From positions 1 through 64,000 of the forward strand of contig NZ_NGNS01000025.1 in the NCBI RefSeq assembly GCF_002165625.1: DNA of 64,000 nucleotides, read 5' to 3'. This document shows positions 36,448-47,368 of this stretch, in pieces. The stretch comes from Neiella marina. GTDB lineage: Bacteria > Pseudomonadota > Gammaproteobacteria > Enterobacterales > Neiellaceae. How positions within the stretch are numbered: the first letter of the stretch is position 1; each line of letters opens with the position of its first letter. The notes beneath the pieces were generated by a model. The model did no database searches. It saw only the letters and a program-made list of their open reading frames with translations, and had not been told where the DNA came from. A program made the position numbers and the translations under genes.

Positions 36448-36520
36448 TCGCGCCCTGAAGTTTTAAGGCTGATGTGTCTTGCCTTTAAAAGATACAGAAA
36501 ATTTTCGGAGTATAAGAAAT

Positions 36521-36832
36521 ATGTACGCGGTTTTTCAAAGTGGCGGTAAACAGCACCGAGTTGCAGAAGGCCAAACCGTCCGCCTGGAAAAGCTGGACGT
36601 CGAAACCGGCGCTGCCGTTGAATTCGACAAAGTCCTGTTAGTTGCGAATGGTGAAGATGTAACAATCGGCGCACCTTTCGTTGAAGGCGGTAAAGTTAAA
36701 GCTGAAGTTGTGACTCACGGTCGCGGCAAGAAAGTTAAAATCGTTAAGTTCCGTCGCCGTAAGCACTCTCGTAAGCAAGCGGGTCATCGTCAGTGGTTCA
36801 CTGAAGTGAAAATCACTGCAATTAGCGGTTAA
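36521..36832 (+). CDS. rplU: 50S ribosomal protein L21
   Basis: This 103-residue ribosomal protein begins [14 protein letters not shown] and ends with the basic [17 protein letters not shown] segment and GHRQ. The ATG at 36521 is the family start and follows CGGAG. It lies 18 bp before rpmA. Confidence 0.98.
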   Translation: MYAVFQSGGKQHRVAEGQTVRLEKLDVETGAAVEFDKVLLVANGEDVTIGAPFVEGGKVKAEVVTHGRGKKVKIVKFRRRKHSRKQAGHRQWFTEVKITAISG

Positions 36833-36850
36833 TCAGAGGAGTCATAACTA

Positions 36851-37105
36851 ATGGCACACAAAAAAGCTGGCGGTAGTACTCGAAACGGCCGCGATTCAGA
36901 AAGCAAACGCCTTGGTGTTAAGCGCTACGGCGGTCAAACAGTTCTTGCTGGTAACATCCTAGTTCGTCAACGTGGTACTAAATTCCACGCTGGTGACAAC
37001 GTAGGTATCGGTAAAGACCACACTCTGTTTGCTACTGCAGACGGTGTTGTTAAATTTGAAGTTAAAGGTCCTAAGAACCGTAAGTTCGTAAGCATCGTTG
37101 CTTAA
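36851..37105 (+). CDS. rpmA: 50S ribosomal protein L27
   Basis: This 84-residue ribosomal protein begins [19 protein letters not shown], with [17 protein letters not shown] typical of L27. Its N-terminus reaches the peptidyl transferase centre. Co-transcribed with rplU. Confidence 0.98.
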   Translation: MAHKKAGGSTRNGRDSESKRLGVKRYGGQTVLAGNILVRQRGTKFHAGDNVGIGKDHTLFATADGVVKFEVKGPKNRKFVSIVA

Positions 37106-37124
37106 TTAGGTTTACCTTTTTCTG

Positions 37125-37155
37125 AAAAGCCCTGCCGTTATCGGTGGGGCTTTTT
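37125..37155 (+). terminator. rho-independent terminator after rpmA
   Basis: The 13-bp stem AAAAGCCCTGCCG/CGGTGGGGCTTTT includes G-T pairs, has loop TTAT and is followed by T. It separates rplU-rpmA from obgE. Confidence 0.8.
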
Positions 37156-37235
37156 GTTTTGTGAGAGGCAAAGGTTGTTGCTTATCTGGCAGCAACGCGG
37201 TGTAGCCCCTAAAATTCCTGAGAGATCAGCAATAG

Positions 37236-38423
<1,188 letters not shown>

Positions 38424-38441
38424 GCCGAGTAAGGTAATTCA

Positions 38442-39215
38442 GTGAATCAACAGCAGCATCAGAATGTAATACGACTAGGACTTTGGGCTGGACAACTGAT
38501 GCTGCAGCATGGCGCTGACAGCAAACTGGCAGAAACTACGGTGCATCGGCTTTGTACTGCACTAGGTGCTGATTGGGCCGATATTGCGATTACTGCCAAT
38601 AGCTTGATGCTCACTACCGTCTCAAACAAAGAGTTTCTCACCAAAGTACGCCGCGTGGTTGATCGTGGTATCAATCTTAAAGTTGTTTGTGATGTCGCTG
38701 GTTTGGCCGAGATGGTCGAACGCGGCGTTGCCGATGAATACGAAGTAGAGCGCCGCCTAAGGCAACTCAGTGATAAACCCAAAAAGTACAATCGTTGGCT
38801 AGTAGCCGGTGTGGTCGCTCTCAGTTGTGCCTGTTTTTGCTTCTTATTTGGTGGTGGCCTGCAAGAGTGCGCGGTGACGCTAGTCGCTAGCCTTGTTGGT
38901 ATGACCGTGCGTCAACAGCTTGGTCATCAACATGTTAATCCGCTGATTAATTTTGCCGTTACCGCCTTTGTCGCGACCACCATTGCCTCTTGCGGGGTGC
39001 TATTTAATATCGGCGAACAGCCTCGCATTGCCATGGCTGCTACGGTGCTGATGTTGGTCCCTGGCTTGCCGTCGATTAACGCCGTTAGTGATGCTGTTGA
39101 AGGCTATATGAGTATGGCTGTGGCTCGCTGGGCGTTTGCAACATTGTTAGTGATGGCCACGGGAATTGGCATCATGCTAGCGATGATGACAACCGGAGTA
39201 TGGTCATGGGTGTAG
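38442..39215 (+). CDS. threonine/serine exporter family protein, YjjP-like half
   Basis: The protein has 257 residues. A soluble N-terminal region (HGADSKLAETTVHRLCTALGAD, then SLMLTTVS) is followed by about five membrane helices (about 118-255). It is the ThrE N-terminal half, equivalent to E. coli YjjP. E. coli YjjP and YjjB together export succinate; other ThrE members export threonine and serine. The start is GTG at 38442 with AAGG upstream. The next gene encodes the other half and overlaps it. Confidence 0.85.
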   Translation: MNQQQHQNVIRLGLWAGQLMLQHGADSKLAETTVHRLCTALGADWADIAITANSLMLTTVSNKEFLTKVRRVVDRGINLKVVCDVAGLAEMVERGVADEYEVERRLRQLSDKPKKYNRWLVAGVVALSCACFCFLFGGGLQECAVTLVASLVGMTVRQQLGHQHVNPLINFAVTAFVATTIASCGVLFNIGEQPRIAMAATVLMLVPGLPSINAVSDAVEGYMSMAVARWAFATLLVMATGIGIMLAMMTTGVWSWV

Positions 39216-39682
39216 TTGAGATCCTTCACGCCATTTTACTGCCAATGATGGTGGCTATTGTTCCTGCTGTTGGTTTCGCCATCTTGTTCAATGTGCCGAC
39301 ACGTTTTTTAAAATACTGTGGCTTAGCGGCAATGATTGGTTTTGGGGTTCGCAACACGGGGCTGTTTTTTGACATCTCAATCGAGTTCGCTTCATTAGCA
39401 GGCGCTACTTGTGTTGGCGCATTGGCGCTGTATTGGTCTCGGCGGTTTCTGGCTCCCACTCAAGTGTTTGCAGTGGCTGCAGTGATCCCGATGATCCCAG
39501 GTAAATTTGCCTTTGGCTTTATGGTTGCGTTGATTGAAATGAACTTGCATAACCACTATGAGCCAGAGCTGGTAACTCAGGCTTTGAGTTTCGGTCTTAA
39601 GACAGTCTTTATTCTCATTTCATTGGCATTTGGAATCGCAGCGCCGAGGTTGCTATTCTATCGCTCCAAACCTGCAGTATGA
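39206..39682 (+). CDS. threonine/serine exporter family protein, YjjB-like half
   Basis: The protein has 158 residues with about four or five helices (ThrE_2 domain, VFAVAAVIPMIPGKFAFGFM). I choose ATG 39206, eight bases after CGGAG, over the ATG at 39200, which is too close. The start overlaps the end of the YjjP-like gene by ten bases, so the two halves are translationally coupled and probably form one transporter. Confidence 0.83.
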   Translation: MGVVEILHAILLPMMVAIVPAVGFAILFNVPTRFLKYCGLAAMIGFGVRNTGLFFDISIEFASLAGATCVGALALYWSRRFLAPTQVFAVAAVIPMIPGKFAFGFMVALIEMNLHNHYEPELVTQALSFGLKTVFILISLAFGIAAPRLLFYRSKPAV

Positions 39683-39692
39683 GTGCTAGTGG

Positions 39693-40175
39693 ATGCGCAT
39701 TTCTTTAATCGCGGCAATGGGCCGCAACCGTGTGATTGGCAAAGATAATCAAATGCCATGGCATATGCCTGCTGACCTGAAACACTTCAAGCAAGTGACG
39801 ATGGGCAAACCCGTCGTGATGGGGCGCAAAACCTTTGAATCGATTGGCCGGCCGTTACCGGGTCGGTTGAATATTGTCATTACACGAGATCATTCCTACG
39901 TGAGCGAGGGCGTATCTGTTGTCGATAGTCCAGAGGCAGCGTTGGCAATTGCTCAAGAGACAACCGATGAGGTAATGATTATTGGTGGTGGCCAGATCTA
40001 CCAACAGTTTCTGCCCCAAGCGACTGATCTCTACTTAACCTTCATTGATGCTGAACCTGAAGGTGATGCATTTTTCCCCAAATGGCCAGACAAATTCCGT
40101 CAAGTGTCAAAATCTCATCACCCAAAAGATGATAAAAACGACTATTCATGTGATTTTGTCCACATGGCAATTTAA
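39693..40175 (+). CDS. folA: dihydrofolate reductase
   Basis: This 160-residue enzyme makes tetrahydrofolate with NADPH and is the trimethoprim target. It begins MRISLIAAMGRNRVIGKDNQMPW; the substrate-binding acid is the Asp in ADLKHFK, and NADPH-binding parts are MGRKTFESIGRPLPGR and IIGGGQIYQ. In E. coli it follows apaH. Here a small exported protein and a chemoreceptor gene lie between them and folA is convergent. Confidence 0.96.
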   Translation: MRISLIAAMGRNRVIGKDNQMPWHMPADLKHFKQVTMGKPVVMGRKTFESIGRPLPGRLNIVITRDHSYVSEGVSVVDSPEAALAIAQETTDEVMIIGGGQIYQQFLPQATDLYLTFIDAEPEGDAFFPKWPDKFRQVSKSHHPKDDKNDYSCDFVHMAI

Positions 40176-40287
40176 TGTTACTGCTAAATGGTTAGAAACT
40201 TGTTGTAACCCCAATAAAAATGTGGGTTGAGGGTATATAATTAGTTAACATATATTGAGCTTAAGGCATGTTTCTAGGGGTATTAAG

Positions 40288-40683
40288 ATGTCTGTTTTAA
40301 CCAAAACGCTGGCAATTGGTGCCGCGGTTTCTATTTCTTTAATTTCTGTTCCTGCTGCTCAAGCGGCAAGCGTTGATCAAGTGCTAACGAGTGTTTGTGA
40401 ATATACAGCGCAAAATGATAAGAGTCGTGTCCGCAAAGCGTTGAAAAATGCTTCATTGCGTTTGCGCGATATCTACGATGGTTTCGAATGTAATGGCATG
40501 AGTTTGCTGCGCTTTGCAATGGACAAAAATGCACATGAAACTGGTGAGTTCATCGCCAAGAAATTGTCTAAAAAGATCTTATCTGCGCCAGAGAAAGACG
40601 GTCAAACAATCACCCAATGGGCCGAAGCAAATGGCCATGGTGGTTCCGCAACGGTTGCAGCGATTCAAAGTCGTATCAACTAG
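40288..40683 (+). CDS. small exported DUF3718-like protein
   Basis: The protein has 131 residues with a clear signal peptide (1-28, ending AAQA-AS). The mature part contains two cysteines (SVCEYT and FECNGMSLLRFAMDKNAHETGEF), which could pair, and a conserved-looking CNGxSLLRFAxxxNA segment that I associate with DUF3718. Periplasmic, function unknown. Start is ATG 40288, with AGGGG upstream. Confidence 0.65.
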   Translation: MSVLTKTLAIGAAVSISLISVPAAQAASVDQVLTSVCEYTAQNDKSRVRKALKNASLRLRDIYDGFECNGMSLLRFAMDKNAHETGEFIAKKLSKKILSAPEKDGQTITQWAEANGHGGSATVAAIQSRIN

Positions 40684-40692
40684 TCTGCGAGC

Positions 40693-40734
40693 AAGCATAA
40701 AAAAACGCGCCATTTGGCGCGTTTTTTTATGCTT
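40693..40734. terminator. bidirectional rho-independent terminator
   Basis: The stem has 20-bp arms (AAGCAT, A tract, CGCGCCA and inverse) and a two-base loop. The A and T tracts on both sides let it serve the DUF3718-like gene and the convergent chemoreceptor gene. Confidence 0.93.
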
Positions 40735-40747
40735 TGGTTGAAGCTTT

Positions 40748-42772
40748 TTACACGGTGAATTGCTCGATAGAGCGTTTCAGCTGAGTCGATAAGTCTGATA
40801 CCTGGTGGCTAGCCTGTGACGTTTGTTGCGCGCCTGAAGCATTTTCTTCGGCAATCGTGACGATTTGCTCCAAGCGCTCGCTGATTTGAGCTGTCACCGA
40901 GGTTTGCTCTTGCGCTGCGGTATTAATCTGGCTACTGATGTCATGGGCATGGTGGACCGAGTCAGTAATTACTTGTAGCGCGTTGGTGGATTCTTCTGTT
41001 TGCTGAACACATTGGGTGGCTTTTTCTTTACCTTGTTCCATTGACTTCACTGCTCGCTCTGCACCTTCCTGCAGCTTTTCGATCATTTCATTGATCTCTT
41101 GAGTCGACTCTTGAGTGCGGCTGGCCAGCGACCGGACTTCGTCGGCAACAACAGCAAAGCCACGCCCCTGTTCTCCGGCACGAGCAGCCTCAATCGCGGC
41201 GTTAAGAGCAAGCAAGTTAGTTTGTTCGGCAATACCCCGGATAACATCCAAGATCGAGCTAATACTGGTGCTATCTTCATGCAACTGATTGATGACATTC
41301 GAGGCATTGTCGACTTCTTCAGCCAAGCTTTCCATAGTCTGGCGGTTGGTCAGCGCCAATTCCTTAACATGCTCGGCTTCGTCATCAGCATGCTTAATGG
41401 CTGCTAAGGTATCATTGGCACTATTAACCACTTGTTGGGCTGTACTGTTCATCTCTGTAGTGGCTGTTGCAACTTGCTCAATCTCACTGCGCTGTTGCTG
41501 AATAGAAGCAGTTGTTTGCTCAGTGATTGCTGATGTTTGCTCAGCAGCAGAGCCTAGTTGAGCTGAACGATCAACAATGCCGTTGATCACTTCTCTAAGG
41601 TTATCGATCAACACGTTTACATTGGTCGCCAATACGCCAAATTCATCGGTTTGTGAGTCCTCTAAGCGTTGGGTTAAGTCGCCAGCAGCCAGAGTCTTCA
41701 GCATGCCGTTTACTCGGTTCAGCGGCTGAACGATGCTACGTACAACAATAAAGGCAATCGCCGCGGCGAGTAGTACCGAAATCACCATGACAATGGTATT
41801 GACGCGTTTACCACTGCTGACTTCATCGGTTACCGCTGCTTGTGCTTGCTGACTGAATTCGCTGACGGATTCTGCCAGTTGCAACAGTAGGGACGACAAA
41901 CGTACGCTCTGGTCTTCGAATTGGTCGTGCATTTGTTTCGCAGTTTGCTGCTGCTCGATAGCAGTGCGTTGCTTTATCAATGATGACTGGTTGCTGTTGA
42001 GCATGGCGATCACAGAATCAACGGCGTCCTGAACATCGTCAACGTATTCTGGTTCGTCCAATTGATCTTGCCGCTCGGCAATACTAGTCATCAGTGACTG
42101 GATTTCGCGAACAATGAAATCAAGCTCACTTTTAGCGGTATTGAGCTGCTCGGTTTTGGTCATCGTCAAGATGTCTTGATTGACCGTTAGTGTGGACATG
42201 ACTTTGACGTCTAAGTTATTGGCAAATGACGCAATTTGTTGTGCTGAGGCCTGCTCAGACTCTTCCGTAACATCAAGTAAGTCGAGCAAGTAGCCACTGG
42301 CATCATCGGCGTTGTCGGTCAAGTCTTCAAATGCAGCGAGTGCTTGCTGCCTAGCCAGCAAACTGGCGCGGCGAGCATCAATTGATTGCCGAGCAGAGAG
42401 AATGAAGTCAGTCGCAATACTTTGGGCTTGTTGGCGGTTTTGTTGGAAGTCACTGTTATCGAATTCAATTGCCATGAGCGCGCTGAGGGCGGCTTCTAAT
42501 TGAGATAGGCGGTTTTCAAATTCGGACATCATTTGGTCAACACCGGCGGTATTGGCGGCGTAGAAGGCCTCAAGCGTTGTGGTGTGCGACGCAGCAAGCT
42601 TAAGTTGCAAGTTATTGACAGCATTCAGGGTGGGAATAGCGACATCATTTACTTGCTTTTGTGAGTTGTTGACCGTACTCAAGCTAAGTAACGAGCTTGC
42701 ACCACTGAACAATAAGAGGGCGGTTATCACGGTAAAACCGAGAATAACCCGCATAGCAACCGATAATTTCAT
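40748..42772 (-). CDS. methyl-accepting chemotaxis protein
   Basis: This 674-residue membrane receptor has a first membrane helix (about 7-30), a long helical periplasmic region (about 31-325) without a named ligand domain, a second helix (about 325-345), a HAMP domain (about 345-400) and a cytoplasmic signalling region. The hairpin tip is [32 protein letters not shown]. No C-terminal CheR-tethering pentapeptide is visible. It is a lone gene inserted between apaH and folA. The ligand is unknown. Confidence 0.94.
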   Translation of the reverse strand: MKLSVAMRVILGFTVITALLLFSGASSLLSLSTVNNSQKQVNDVAIPTLNAVNNLQLKLAASHTTTLEAFYAANTAGVDQMMSEFENRLSQLEAALSALMAIEFDNSDFQQNRQQAQSIATDFILSARQSIDARRASLLARQQALAAFEDLTDNADDASGYLLDLLDVTEESEQASAQQIASFANNLDVKVMSTLTVNQDILTMTKTEQLNTAKSELDFIVREIQSLMTSIAERQDQLDEPEYVDDVQDAVDSVIAMLNSNQSSLIKQRTAIEQQQTAKQMHDQFEDQSVRLSSLLLQLAESVSEFSQQAQAAVTDEVSSGKRVNTIVMVISVLLAAAIAFIVVRSIVQPLNRVNGMLKTLAAGDLTQRLEDSQTDEFGVLATNVNVLIDNLREVINGIVDRSAQLGSAAEQTSAITEQTTASIQQQRSEIEQVATATTEMNSTAQQVVNSANDTLAAIKHADDEAEHVKELALTNRQTMESLAEEVDNASNVINQLHEDSTSISSILDVIRGIAEQTNLLALNAAIEAARAGEQGRGFAVVADEVRSLASRTQESTQEINEMIEKLQEGAERAVKSMEQGKEKATQCVQQTEESTNALQVITDSVHHAHDISSQINTAAQEQTSVTAQISERLEQIVTIAEENASGAQQTSQASHQVSDLSTQLKRSIEQFTV

Positions 42773-42874
42773 TCCAATGTATTTCCTGACTAAAAACTAA
42801 AACCAACGTCGATATTGTTATTTTTGTGAGCAAAGTACCGGAATTTGTTAATTATCGCTATGATTCAGGTTGAT

Positions 42875-43687
42875 TTAACGCAACATTTTCTGTTTGAAAT
42901 AGTTGCCACTCTGCCAACAATACATCGTTAAGTGATTACCCCAGACACAGCCAGTGTCCAAAGCAAGATACTTTTCCCTGTTAGTTTGTCCCATCAACGC
43001 AGCCCAGTGACCAAACACAACTGTATGATTCGTCGACTGATGTTGATGATGTAACTCAAACCAAGGCACTAATACTTCATCGGCATCAATCGGTGCTACT
43101 TTAGTGTTTAAGTCGAGACTGCCGTTGGGATGACAAAAACGCATACGAGTGAAGGCATTAATAATAAAGCGCCAGCGCGCCGCGCCGGACAGCTCGTAGG
43201 ACCAAACATCAGGGGCATCGCCATACATGGATGACAACAATGCTAGGTATTGTTCGCTGCGCAGTTGACGTTCAACCTCACCAGCTAGCATGGCGGCCTG
43301 CTCAACGCTCCAACGGGGGTATATACCGGCGTGCGTCATGACGAGAGGAAACTCAGGGTGTTGTAGCAGCAGAGGCTGATGGCGCAGCCAGTGGAGTAAT
43401 TCATCACGGTCGCTAGCGGTTAAAATCGCACTCGTTTTATCTTTTGCTTTTTCTGGTTTGATCCCTTCGGCGACGGCGAGCAAATGTAAGTCGTGATTAC
43501 CCAGAATCGTGAAAACGCTGTCTTGCTGCTTGACCCATCGCAGTGTTTTTAGTGATTTAGGTCCTCTGGCGACTAAGTCTCCAGTGATCCATAGCTGGTC
43601 TTTTGCCGGGTTAAAGTTGACCTGTTGCAGCAGCAACTGCAATTCATCGTAACAGCCCTGAATATCGCCCACTAGATAGAGTGCCAA
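42875..43687 (-). CDS. apaH: diadenosine tetraphosphatase ApaH
   Basis: This 270-residue hydrolase splits Ap4A symmetrically to two ADP and also acts in RNA cap removal. Metallophosphatase motifs are GDIQGCYDE, GDLVARGP and GNHDLHLL. The start is a TTG at 43687 with AGGAG nine bases upstream; it aligns with the E. coli start, and no ATG or GTG alternative preserves the first metal-binding motif. Last gene of the lptD-surA-pdxA-rsmA-apaG-apaH series. Confidence 0.95.
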   Translation of the reverse strand: MALYLVGDIQGCYDELQLLLQQVNFNPAKDQLWITGDLVARGPKSLKTLRWVKQQDSVFTILGNHDLHLLAVAEGIKPEKAKDKTSAILTASDRDELLHWLRHQPLLLQHPEFPLVMTHAGIYPRWSVEQAAMLAGEVERQLRSEQYLALLSSMYGDAPDVWSYELSGAARWRFIINAFTRMRFCHPNGSLDLNTKVAPIDADEVLVPWFELHHQHQSTNHTVVFGHWAALMGQTNREKYLALDTGCVWGNHLTMYCWQSGNYFKQKMLR

Positions 43688-43699
43688 TGCAGCTAGCTC

Positions 43700-44083
43700 C
43701 TAGTGAAGAATATTGGCTCGAGCGAGTCGAAAAGCCGGAATAGGAACGTCAAAGACAGTGCCACCTGCGGTGCAAAACGTGTAGTGACCATGCATGGTAC
43801 CAACGGCGGTTTCAATCGCTGCACTGCTAGTGTAGGTAAAGGTTTTTCCGGGAGCTAAGTCTGGTTGTTTGCCAACAACTCCAGGGCCGCTCACTGTGTT
43901 TTCTTCACCATTGCCGTTGGTGATATGCCAGTGACGAGTCATCAACTTGGCAGACTCATCACCTTGATTGGTAATAGAAATGGTATAAGCGAACAGATAA
44001 TGGTCTTGCTCTGGCAGCGATTGTCGTTCCAGATAAGTCACTTCAACATCAATATGGATCGAGTTGCTTAAAGAGTCTGTCAT
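43700..44083 (-). CDS. apaG: ApaG protein
   Basis: The protein has 127 residues with a single fibronectin-III-like beta domain. [24 protein letters not shown] and the [14 protein letters not shown] turn are characteristic. Function is uncertain; it is linked to Co2+ resistance in Salmonella. It overlaps the end of rsmA by four bases (ATGA) and precedes apaH by 12 bp. Confidence 0.95.
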   Translation of the reverse strand: MTDSLSNSIHIDVEVTYLERQSLPEQDHYLFAYTISITNQGDESAKLMTRHWHITNGNGEENTVSGPGVVGKQPDLAPGKTFTYTSSAAIETAVGTMHGHYTFCTAGGTVFDVPIPAFRLARANILH

Positions 44084-44910
44084 TTGGTTTCGCTTTCGCC
44101 GTCTTCTGCTGGCCCGTGGTTAGCTACATAGTTACTGATAGCAACAAATTGCTCAATGCTTACTTGCTCTGGTCGGACACTTGGGTCGATGCCCAGTGAC
44201 TCTAGTGTTGCGGCTGTTACTTGGCGTTTGAGACTGTTGCGCAATGTTTTGCGGCGTTGATTAAACGCCTCGCCAACAACCCGTTCCAGCACAGAGACAT
44301 CTTCAGCTGGCCATTGCGGTGCGGTTGGAATCAACCGGATCACGGCGCTATCGACCTTTGGTGCAGGTTTAAAGGCTGATGGCGGCACTTCTAGCACTGG
44401 AACCGCTTTGCAGTAGTACTGGGTCATCACGGATAGGCGGCCATAAGCTTTGCTACCTGGGCCGGCAGCCATTCTGACCACCACCTCTTTTTGCAGCATG
44501 AAATGCATGTTCTCAATGCTGTCTTGGAAGCTGAGCAAGTGGAAAATCAACGGGGTTGATACGTTATACGGCAGATTGCCGAACACTTTCAGTTTTTTGC
44601 CTTCCGAACACAGCTGGCGAAAATCGAACTTTAGCGCATCGCCTTCGTGCACGGTTAACTTGTTGCTGATAAATGGATGATGGCGAAGCCGTTTCGCTAA
44701 GTCGCGATCCAGCTCGACGACATGTAAATGATCGGCAACTTCGGCTACCGGCTCGGTTAATGCGCCGAGGCCCGGGCCAATTTCAACTAAGATATCTTCG
44801 CTTTGCGGAGAGATTGCACGGACGATGCCATCAATGACATGAGTATCTGTTAAAAAGTTTTGACCGAAGCGTTTTCTGGCGGTGTGGCCAAGATGATTGC
44901 GTTGATTCAT
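44080..44910 (-). CDS. rsmA: 16S rRNA (A1518/A1519) dimethyltransferase
   Basis: This 276-residue SAM-dependent enzyme (KsgA) dimethylates two adenines near the 3' end of 16S rRNA. Motifs are [11 protein letters not shown], the SAM site [12 protein letters not shown], and the catalytic NLPYNVSTP. Its stop overlaps the apaG start, and its start overlaps the pdxA stop by four bases. Confidence 0.97.
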   Translation of the reverse strand: MNQRNHLGHTARKRFGQNFLTDTHVIDGIVRAISPQSEDILVEIGPGLGALTEPVAEVADHLHVVELDRDLAKRLRHHPFISNKLTVHEGDALKFDFRQLCSEGKKLKVFGNLPYNVSTPLIFHLLSFQDSIENMHFMLQKEVVVRMAAGPGSKAYGRLSVMTQYYCKAVPVLEVPPSAFKPAPKVDSAVIRLIPTAPQWPAEDVSVLERVVGEAFNQRRKTLRNSLKRQVTAATLESLGIDPSVRPEQVSIEQFVAISNYVANHGPAEDGESETK

Positions 44911-45911
44911 TGCGATTCTCTTTGCTGTTCCGCTCGCGCTGTCGCCATGTTGATTGCTTCACTGAGAGCAACGACAAAGCTCCCCTCGTCGGCTTCGCCT
45001 GTACCAGCAAGTTCCAAGGCAGTGCCGTGGTCGACTGACGTGCGAATAAAGGGTAAGCCTAAGGTGATGTTCATCGATGCACCAAAGCCTTTGGCTTTTA
45101 GCACCGGTAAGCCTTGGTCGTGATACATGGCAAGCACGGCATCGGCGTTGTCGAGATACTTTGGCTGAAACAGTGTATCGGCAGGTAAACAGCCTACTAA
45201 ATCCATCCCTTCATCGCGCAGCGCGTGCAGTACCGGGTTGATGGTAGTAATTTCCTCGGTGCCAAGGTGACCGTCTTCTCCGGCGTGAGGATTCAAACCA
45301 CAGACATAAATTCGCGGCGACTGGATAGCAAATTTGTCTTTTAAATCGTGATGAAGAATGCGAATCATCTTTTCCACGCGGTCGGCAGTGATCGCTTTAG
45401 AGACGTACGCCAGAGGGATGTGAGTGGTTACTAACGCCACTCGTAGACCTTCGGTTGCGAGCATCATGACGACGTCAGGAGTATTGGCATGTTGGGCAAA
45501 AAACTCAGTGTGACCACTGAACGACACGCCTGACTCGTTAATCACCCCCTTGTGCACTGGACCGGTAACCACAGCGCTAAATTCGCCGGTCATGTTGCCA
45601 TTAATAGCGGTCAGTAAGGTATCAAGTACGTAAGGACCATTTTCAGGGCAAAGCTGGCCGCTTGTTACTTTCGCTGGTAATGCATGATTGGCGACGTGAA
45701 GCGAGCCCGCTTGGGATGGTTGCGGCGGTTGCCCTGCATCGTAGTGCTTGAGCTCGACGTCGAGGCCGAGTTGCTCGGCGCGCTGTTGCAGTAGCTCAAT
45801 GTTGGCGCAAGCGACAAGCTCTACGGGCCAGTCACGTTGTGCCAACTTAAGGACTAAATCCGGTCCAATACCAGCAGGTTCACCAGGGGTGATAGCAATT
45901 CTCAGAGTCAT
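44907..45911 (-). CDS. pdxA: 4-hydroxythreonine-4-phosphate dehydrogenase
   Basis: This 334-residue NAD-dependent enzyme of vitamin B6 synthesis begins [20 protein letters not shown]. Metal-binding histidines lie in [22 protein letters not shown] and [12 protein letters not shown]. It is six bases downstream of surA and overlaps rsmA. Confidence 0.96.
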   Translation of the reverse strand: MTLRIAITPGEPAGIGPDLVLKLAQRDWPVELVACANIELLQQRAEQLGLDVELKHYDAGQPPQPSQAGSLHVANHALPAKVTSGQLCPENGPYVLDTLLTAINGNMTGEFSAVVTGPVHKGVINESGVSFSGHTEFFAQHANTPDVVMMLATEGLRVALVTTHIPLAYVSKAITADRVEKMIRILHHDLKDKFAIQSPRIYVCGLNPHAGEDGHLGTEEITTINPVLHALRDEGMDLVGCLPADTLFQPKYLDNADAVLAMYHDQGLPVLKAKGFGASMNITLGLPFIRTSVDHGTALELAGTGEADEGSFVVALSEAINMATARAEQQRESQ

Positions 45912-45917
45912 CGCCAG

Positions 45918-47216
45918 TTACTCGTTAATGACGTCGATGTAGGCGCTGTCACGCATTTCCCGTAGCCAACGAGCCGATTCTTCGGTGAATTTCCGATTCG
46001 CGATCATCTGATAGGCGCGATCATTCCAGCGTTTATCAGAGGCATCGAGTACTCGTTTCTCCAGCAGTTGAACGATATGCCAACCATGGGTGGTGCGGAA
46101 TGGTTCACTGATTTCATTGATCGCCAGCGTATTCAATTGTTGGGCAAATTCAGGCACGAAGATATCTGGGTTTGACCAGCCAAGCTCGCCTCCTTGTGAT
46201 GCTGAACCCGGGTCTTCAGAATACTCTTCAGCTAGCTCGGCAAAATTGGAATCATCTTGACGCAGCTGTTGGGCAAAAGATTGCAGCATCGAACGCGCTT
46301 TCGACTCGCTCATAATAATTGATGGTTTCAGCAGAATATGGCGGGACAGAACTTCTTCTAGTTCTACCGCTTCGACGCCGCGGACATCAAATACAGTCAA
46401 AATGTGGAAACCAACTGGGCTCCGAATAGGACCGAGTAACTCACCTTTGGTTGCACCACGCAAAGAGTCAGCAAAAATAGTTGGAACTTCGTTGACGTTC
46501 ATCCAGCCCCAGTCACCGCCTTCAAGCGCTTTTGGACCTTGCGATGAGGTCGTAGCCTGACGGCGGAAGTCACTACCTTCTTTGAGTAGCTCCATGATGC
46601 GGTTAATGCGGTTTTGAGCATCTTCAATTTCTTGTTTACTGGCATCAGTAGCTGCGACCACCATGATGTGACCGAAGTGCATTTCCTGATTGTTCTGGCT
46701 TTCTTCTTCAAGCATGCTCGCCAGCCCTTCGACCTCTTGTGGCGACACGCTAATGCGGTTGCGAACGGCAATTCGAGTGACATCACCAATAATCAGCTCT
46801 TCACGAACTTGTTCGCGATAGAGTTGGTAACTGGCGCCGCCTGATTCCATGTCTTGACGCATTCTCTCAACGGTGGTGCCTTCTTGAGCGGCGACATTGG
46901 CAATGGTCTGATCAAGTTGGGCATCGGTGACTCGGAGGCCCATGCGATCAGCCATCGATAACTGCAATTGGCGATCAATCAAGCGATCAGTGATCTGAGT
47001 GCGGAGCACTTCATCGCGCGGTAAAGTTTGTCCAGAGTCGGTTGCCCGAGCCTTGATGTCGTTGAGCATTCGCGTGACCTCGCTTTCGAGGACAACGGCA
47101 TTGTTGACTCGAACAACGACACGATCGATCAATTGTGGTTCAGCCATCGCATTGAAACTGAGTGCGAACAGCAGGGTTATCGCTTGAACAGCGGCGAGAG
47201 AAATACGTTTCATCAT
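45918..47216 (-). CDS. surA: periplasmic chaperone and peptidyl-prolyl isomerase SurA
   Basis: This 432-residue chaperone delivers outer-membrane proteins, including LptD, to the Bam complex. It has a signal peptide (1-25, ending AMA), a SurA N-terminal chaperone domain (about 26-170) and two parvulin domains (about 175-275 and 290-385), followed by a C-terminal helix. DWGWMNVNEVPTIFAD and SQGGELGWSNPDIFVPEF are parvulin signatures. It lies between lptD and pdxA as in E. coli. Confidence 0.96.
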   Translation of the reverse strand: MMKRISLAAVQAITLLFALSFNAMAEPQLIDRVVVRVNNAVVLESEVTRMLNDIKARATDSGQTLPRDEVLRTQITDRLIDRQLQLSMADRMGLRVTDAQLDQTIANVAAQEGTTVERMRQDMESGGASYQLYREQVREELIIGDVTRIAVRNRISVSPQEVEGLASMLEEESQNNQEMHFGHIMVVAATDASKQEIEDAQNRINRIMELLKEGSDFRRQATTSSQGPKALEGGDWGWMNVNEVPTIFADSLRGATKGELLGPIRSPVGFHILTVFDVRGVEAVELEEVLSRHILLKPSIIMSESKARSMLQSFAQQLRQDDSNFAELAEEYSEDPGSASQGGELGWSNPDIFVPEFAQQLNTLAINEISEPFRTTHGWHIVQLLEKRVLDASDKRWNDRAYQMIANRKFTEESARWLREMRDSAYIDVINE

Positions 47217-47368
47217 ATAGTTACTTTGATCAATTGATGCGAGCCATTAGTGGCAGCGAATAGGGCATGAGATTAACACAAATTGTAGAGGCTGTTGACC
47301 TTTGCCAACGACTGTAACAAAGGCGTGTGCGCCACGCCATTTGTTTGCTAAAAAAGCCTACTCAGTCG